In this document: one piece after another, positions 61,522-64,000 of the stretch
Position numbering within the stretch: the stretch's first letter is position 1
Layout: each line of letters opens with the position of its first letter
DNA from: Chryseobacterium sp. Marseille-Q5410
GTDB taxonomy: Bacteria > Bacteroidota > Bacteroidia > Flavobacteriales > Weeksellaceae
Direction: 5' to 3'
DNA length: 64,000 nucleotides
Assembly: GCA_946892665.1 (NCBI GenBank)
Contig: CAMPOT010000001.1
Location: forward strand, 558,001-622,000
Program-made: the position numbers and the translations under genes
The notes under the pieces: generated by a model
The model's input: only the letters and a program-made list of their open reading frames with translations
Told to the model about the DNA's origin: nothing
Databases searched by the model: none

Positions 61522-61553
61522 AAAACGCTTTGAAAATTCAAAGCGTTTTTTTA
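61522..61553 (+). terminator. bidirectional terminator shared by deoD and ribA
   Basis: AAACGCTTTGAA and TTCAAAGCGTTT form a 12-base stem with a two-base loop. It is followed by seven T on the plus strand and a T-rich run on the minus strand. The last codons and stop of ribA lie within the hairpin. Confidence 0.85.
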
Positions 61554-62152
61554 TCGGGATCAGTTTTATCTGTTAAAAAGTGACCAAAGTAATCTTTTTT
61601 TACTTTTAGATAGCCTTCACTTTCTTTAGTAGCGGTTATTTGCAAAGGAATACGTTTATTTAAAATGACATTGCTGTTTTCCACAATTTTCATCTTTTCC
61701 GGATTATTGGTGAGGAGGTTGATATCTTTCACTTCCAATAAATTAAGGATTTCAATTGCAGCTGAAAAATCTCGGTCATCAGCAGGAAGCCCCAATTTCA
61801 AATTGGCTTCTACCGTATCCAATCCTTCTTCTTGTAAAGCATAAGCTTTTAATTTATTGATGATTCCTATATTTCTTCCTTCTTGTCTTAAGTAAATGAT
61901 AATTCCTCCATTTTCATGCATGAATTCCATCGCAGCGTCTAATTGTTGTCCACATTCGCATTTTTTGGAATGAAAAACTTCACCTGTAATGCATTCTGAA
62001 TGGAAACGAACATTGACCGGCTTTGAGAAATCAGTTTTTTCAGCGATAATCGCCATGTGTGGCATCCAATCGCTTTCTTCTTCAGAAAATGCAATCATCC
62101 GGAAGTTCCCATATTCTGTGGGAACGTTGGCCTTCGCTTGAATTTTTAGCAT
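61538..62152 (-). CDS. ribA: GTP cyclohydrolase II
   Basis: It opens riboflavin synthesis by converting GTP to a pyrimidine. The 204-residue product has the RFHSECITGEVFHSKKCECGQQ stretch (shown here as RFHSECITGEV and SKKCECGQQ) carrying the three Zn cysteines, the catalytic Tyr-Leu-Arg-Gln-Glu-Gly segment YLRQEGRNIG, and a C-terminal KMKIVENSNV region. It is a standalone RibA, not fused to RibB. It is the last gene of the M23-tatA-DUF4254-lipoprotein-ribA operon, eight bases behind the lipoprotein gene. Its stop lies in the terminator shared with deoD. Confidence 0.95.
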   Translation of the reverse strand: MLKIQAKANVPTEYGNFRMIAFSEEESDWMPHMAIIAEKTDFSKPVNVRFHSECITGEVFHSKKCECGQQLDAAMEFMHENGGIIIYLRQEGRNIGIINKLKAYALQEEGLDTVEANLKLGLPADDRDFSAAIEILNLLEVKDINLLTNNPEKMKIVENSNVILNKRIPLQITATKESEGYLKVKKDYFGHFLTDKTDPDKKTL

Positions 62153-62160
62153 GGGAAGTT

Positions 62161-62631
62161 TTAATTTTTAGGGAAAGTAGAAATTGAATCTTGTGGAATA
62201 TTATTATTGATCAAAGTCATACTTGTTTTGATACGAACCAAATATCGGTTCAGAACTTCGTCATCATCTTGGTTAAGATATTTTCTGAGTTTCTGAAGTT
62301 TCTTATAAGATTTTTCAAATTTTCGGTGAGAGGAATCCAATTGAATTAAATTATAAGATTTCATCGCGATGATGTATTCTTTGAGATGATATTTCAGATT
62401 GGAAACTTCAGCGTTCACAGCGTCATTTCTGAGCTTAGGAAAACTAGAAATCAAATTGGAGATTTCGGATGAATGTACGATTAAGATTTTCTTCTGGTCA
62501 AAAGAATAGGGAATAGCGTTTTCACTTAATTGCGAAGCATCATCACCGATCGGTGAAAGATTCATCTTTTCTACTGAACAGGATGATATTAAGAACAACA
62601 ATAATACGAAACTAAGATTTAGTTTGGCCAT
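62161..62631 (-). CDS. small conserved lipoprotein
   Basis: The 156-residue product has a lipoprotein signal (LLFLISSC, Cys at about residue 18) and a mainly helical mature part (about 40-145) with a KYHLKEYIIAMKSYNLIQLD stretch. I do not recognise a named family. Its start overlaps the DUF4254 gene by 20 bases and it ends eight bases before ribA, so it is translated from the same transcript. Confidence 0.65.
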   Translation of the reverse strand: MAKLNLSFVLLLFLISSCSVEKMNLSPIGDDASQLSENAIPYSFDQKKILIVHSSEISNLISSFPKLRNDAVNAEVSNLKYHLKEYIIAMKSYNLIQLDSSHRKFEKSYKKLQKLRKYLNQDDDEVLNRYLVRIKTSMTLINNNIPQDSISTFPKN

Positions 62632-63247
62632 TTTTCACATTTTGATACAAGACAGGATTAAGATTTTCATCATTATACATTTTCATTTGTCTGTAAACTT
62701 TCATCTTAATCTTTCCGTTCTCAATATCAAATAGCAACTGGTCGATCGCTTCAAATAAATCTTTTTTCTGTTCCAACAGTACATTGAGTTTTGCTGTACA
62801 GTTGTTTCTATGCTCCTCACTTGCTGTTTCTCTGTGGGCTTCTAGCGACATGTGATAAACTTTCAGTGCCAAAATCGAAAGGCGGTCTACAGCCCATGCA
62901 GGAGTTTCACTATTGATTCTCGCATCAGGATTGGGCGTCACATTACTGTATTTTTGTAGGAACCAGGTATCAATAAATTCCACTAGATCAGTTCTTTGCT
63001 GATTGGAGGCGTCGATTCTTCTTTTTAATTTTAGCGCTTCGGTTGGGTCTATATTTTCATCACGTATGATATCTTCCAGATGCCATTGAACGGTGTCAAT
63101 CCAGTTTTTAGCATACAAAAGTCGTTCCAAACTATCCTTTTGGAATGGGTTATCAATTGGAGTATCAACCTGGTCTTCTTGGTGGTAATCGTTAATCGAT
63201 TGATTGAAGATTTCCCAAGCGCTATTCGAAAAACTCATAAACCTCAA
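62612..63247 (-). CDS. DUF4254 family protein
   Basis: The 211-residue cytoplasmic protein is largely helical. It contains RRIDASNQQRTDLVEFIDTW and RINSETPAWAVDRLSILALK, the features of DUF4254, a family found in Bacteroidota and a few other phyla with no known function. It starts three bases after tatA and overlaps the following lipoprotein gene by 20 bases. Confidence 0.85.
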   Translation of the reverse strand: MRFMSFSNSAWEIFNQSINDYHQEDQVDTPIDNPFQKDSLERLLYAKNWIDTVQWHLEDIIRDENIDPTEALKLKRRIDASNQQRTDLVEFIDTWFLQKYSNVTPNPDARINSETPAWAVDRLSILALKVYHMSLEAHRETASEEHRNNCTAKLNVLLEQKKDLFEAIDQLLFDIENGKIKMKVYRQMKMYNDENLNPVLYQNVKNGQTKS

Positions 63248-63250
63248 AAA

Positions 63251-63454
63251 TTAGTTCGTGGTACTTGTGTTATTCTTTGACTCTTCGGATGGTTTTTTTT
63301 CATCTTCTTTTACTGCATCTTTAAATTCCTTGATGCCGGATCCTAAACCTTTCATCATTTCAGGGATTTTTTTTCCACCAAAAAGAATGAGTACAATAAC
63401 TGCAACGATTAATAGATGTTGCCAAGAAAGTGCCAATATAGTAAGTGCTTCCAT
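63251..63454 (-). CDS. tatA: twin-arginine translocase subunit TatA/E
   Basis: The 67-residue product has the TatA layout: a membrane helix at about 6-24, the hinge [20 protein letters not shown] and a charged tail. TatC is not in this window. It is in the same transcript as the upstream M23 gene (33 bases) and the DUF4254 gene (three bases). Confidence 0.94.
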   Translation of the reverse strand: MEALTILALSWQHLLIVAVIVLILFGGKKIPEMMKGLGSGIKEFKDAVKEDEKKPSEESKNNTSTTN

Positions 63455-63487
63455 TTTTAAATTTTGTGCAAAGTTAATTTATATTTT

Positions 63488-64000
63488 TTAATTCACCCAA
63501 CCCAAAGGATCTACTGGATTGGTTCCGTTCCAAATTTGGAAGTCTAAGGTGTAGGTCCCGTCAAAATCGGTTCCTACGCTACCGATAGGAGTTCCTGCTG
63601 ATACTTGCTGATTGGCGCTGACCATTGTATTTGCAAGGTTGGCGTAGATGGTGAAATAATCACCATGTTTTACGAAAACCATTTTAGTGCCGTCCCCAGA
63701 AGCTACCACACGAGACACTGTTCCAGGTGCGATACATTTTGCAACCGTTCCTTTAGCTACCGCGATCTTAATTCCGTTGTTTTCTTCAGTAATATTCTTA
63801 AAAACCGGATGTGGCTGCCTTCCGAATCGGTGAGTAATCGTTCCGTAAGCCGGCATTCCCATTTTTCCGCGATTGGCAGCGAAATTGTTTCCAACAGCAC
63901 TCGAAACTCCATAATTGGTCATCGCTTTGGTTTCAGCAGCTTTCTTTTCAGCTTCGGTTTTTTTGGTGAGCGACGCCTCGGCGGCTTTTGCATTAGCAGC
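63488..64000 (-). CDS. EnvC-like M23-domain murein hydrolase activator, 5' part cut by right edge
   Basis: A minus-strand frame enters from the right edge and ends at 63488 (170 codons visible). The first 26 residues are alanine-, lysine- and glutamate-rich, suggesting the end of a coiled coil. A LytM/M23 domain follows, but the usual metal ligands look lost: HRFGRQPHP is kept at the start, the His/Asp pair is replaced in NNGIKIA, and the HxH near the end reads LDFQIW. This is like EnvC, which activates amidases at the division site without hydrolase activity. It is the first visible gene of the tatA-ribA operon. Confidence 0.85.
   Translation of the reverse strand, partial: AANAKAAEASLTKKTEAEKKAAETKAMTNYGVSSAVGNNFAANRGKMGMPAYGTITHRFGRQPHPVFKNITEENNGIKIAVAKGTVAKCIAPGTVSRVVASGDGTKMVFVKHGDYFTIYANLANTMVSANQQVSAGTPIGSVGTDFDGTYTLDFQIWNGTNPVDPLGWVN

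Noticed and set aside
60790..62152. FMN riboswitch linked to ribA
   Set aside because: No RFN-element blocks are seen upstream of ribA; it lies at the end of a longer operon.

Overview
The window reads as ordinary chromosome of a Bacteroidota bacterium of the class Flavobacteriia, most likely Chryseobacterium or a close relative in the Weeksellaceae. The evidence is low G+C coding DNA, protein families confined to or typical of that group (DUF3276/PUR-like, DUF2851, DUF4254, DUF6089, a T9SS sorting domain, bacillithiol synthesis genes, OmpH/Skp pairs behind bamA) and many copies of the Bacteroidota promoter -7 element TAnnTTTG. I see no insertion sequence, prophage, CRISPR array or rRNA. The one tyrosine recombinase (xerD) is the housekeeping type.

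Layout. 1-3.4 kb (minus): a TonB-dependent receptor cut by the left edge and preceded by a clear TPP riboswitch, then a WG-repeat protein and a DUF2752 membrane protein. 3.6-8.2 kb (plus): aconitase and an outer-membrane beta-barrel receptor. 8.3-13.3 kb (minus): RluA-type pseudouridine synthase, xerD with a Nudix hydrolase, dCMP deaminase, a crotonase and catalase; catalase is divergent from oxyR. 14.4-18.1 kb (plus): metK behind a SAM-II-like riboswitch, an exported protein, an ECF sigma factor with an unlisted 44-codon gene behind it, and a YjjG-type nucleotidase. 18.2-25.7 kb (minus): trpS, lspA, a small DUF2683-like gene, a DksA-like protein, ileS and an orphan LytS-like kinase. 25.9-33.1 kb (plus): topA, a large secreted T9SS protein with two similar halves, and an arginase-fold protein that has lost its metal ligands.

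33.2-41.4 kb (plus) is a compact exopolysaccharide cluster: GT-C-type membrane protein, GT2 transferase, EpsG-like polymerase, WecA-like initiating transferase, Wza-like export lipoprotein and Wzc-like tyrosine autokinase with a Gly-Tyr repeat tail. 41.5-46.9 kb is the envelope biogenesis operon DUF6089-uppS-bamA-skp-skp. 47-49.8 kb holds a thioesterase, rmlD, an exported protein and bshB1, then tRNA-His. 50-64 kb mixes a DUF3276 protein, an ABC exporter, nusB-DUF1573-yajC, an AspT-family antiporter, the operon GH3-bshA-DUF2851, a small lipoprotein, deoD, and the operon M23/EnvC-tatA-DUF4254-lipoprotein-ribA, cut by the right edge.

The genes are mostly housekeeping. The most interesting signals are regulatory: two riboswitches with visible alternative pairings, three genes whose start codon lies only a few bases after the promoter (probable leaderless mRNAs), a repeated ACAAATGAT motif in the leader of the T9SS protein, and repeat-derived sequence inside ileS. 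Redox and thiol genes (katA, oxyR, bshA, bshB1) occur at three separate places. No obvious new multi-gene defence or metabolic system is visible.
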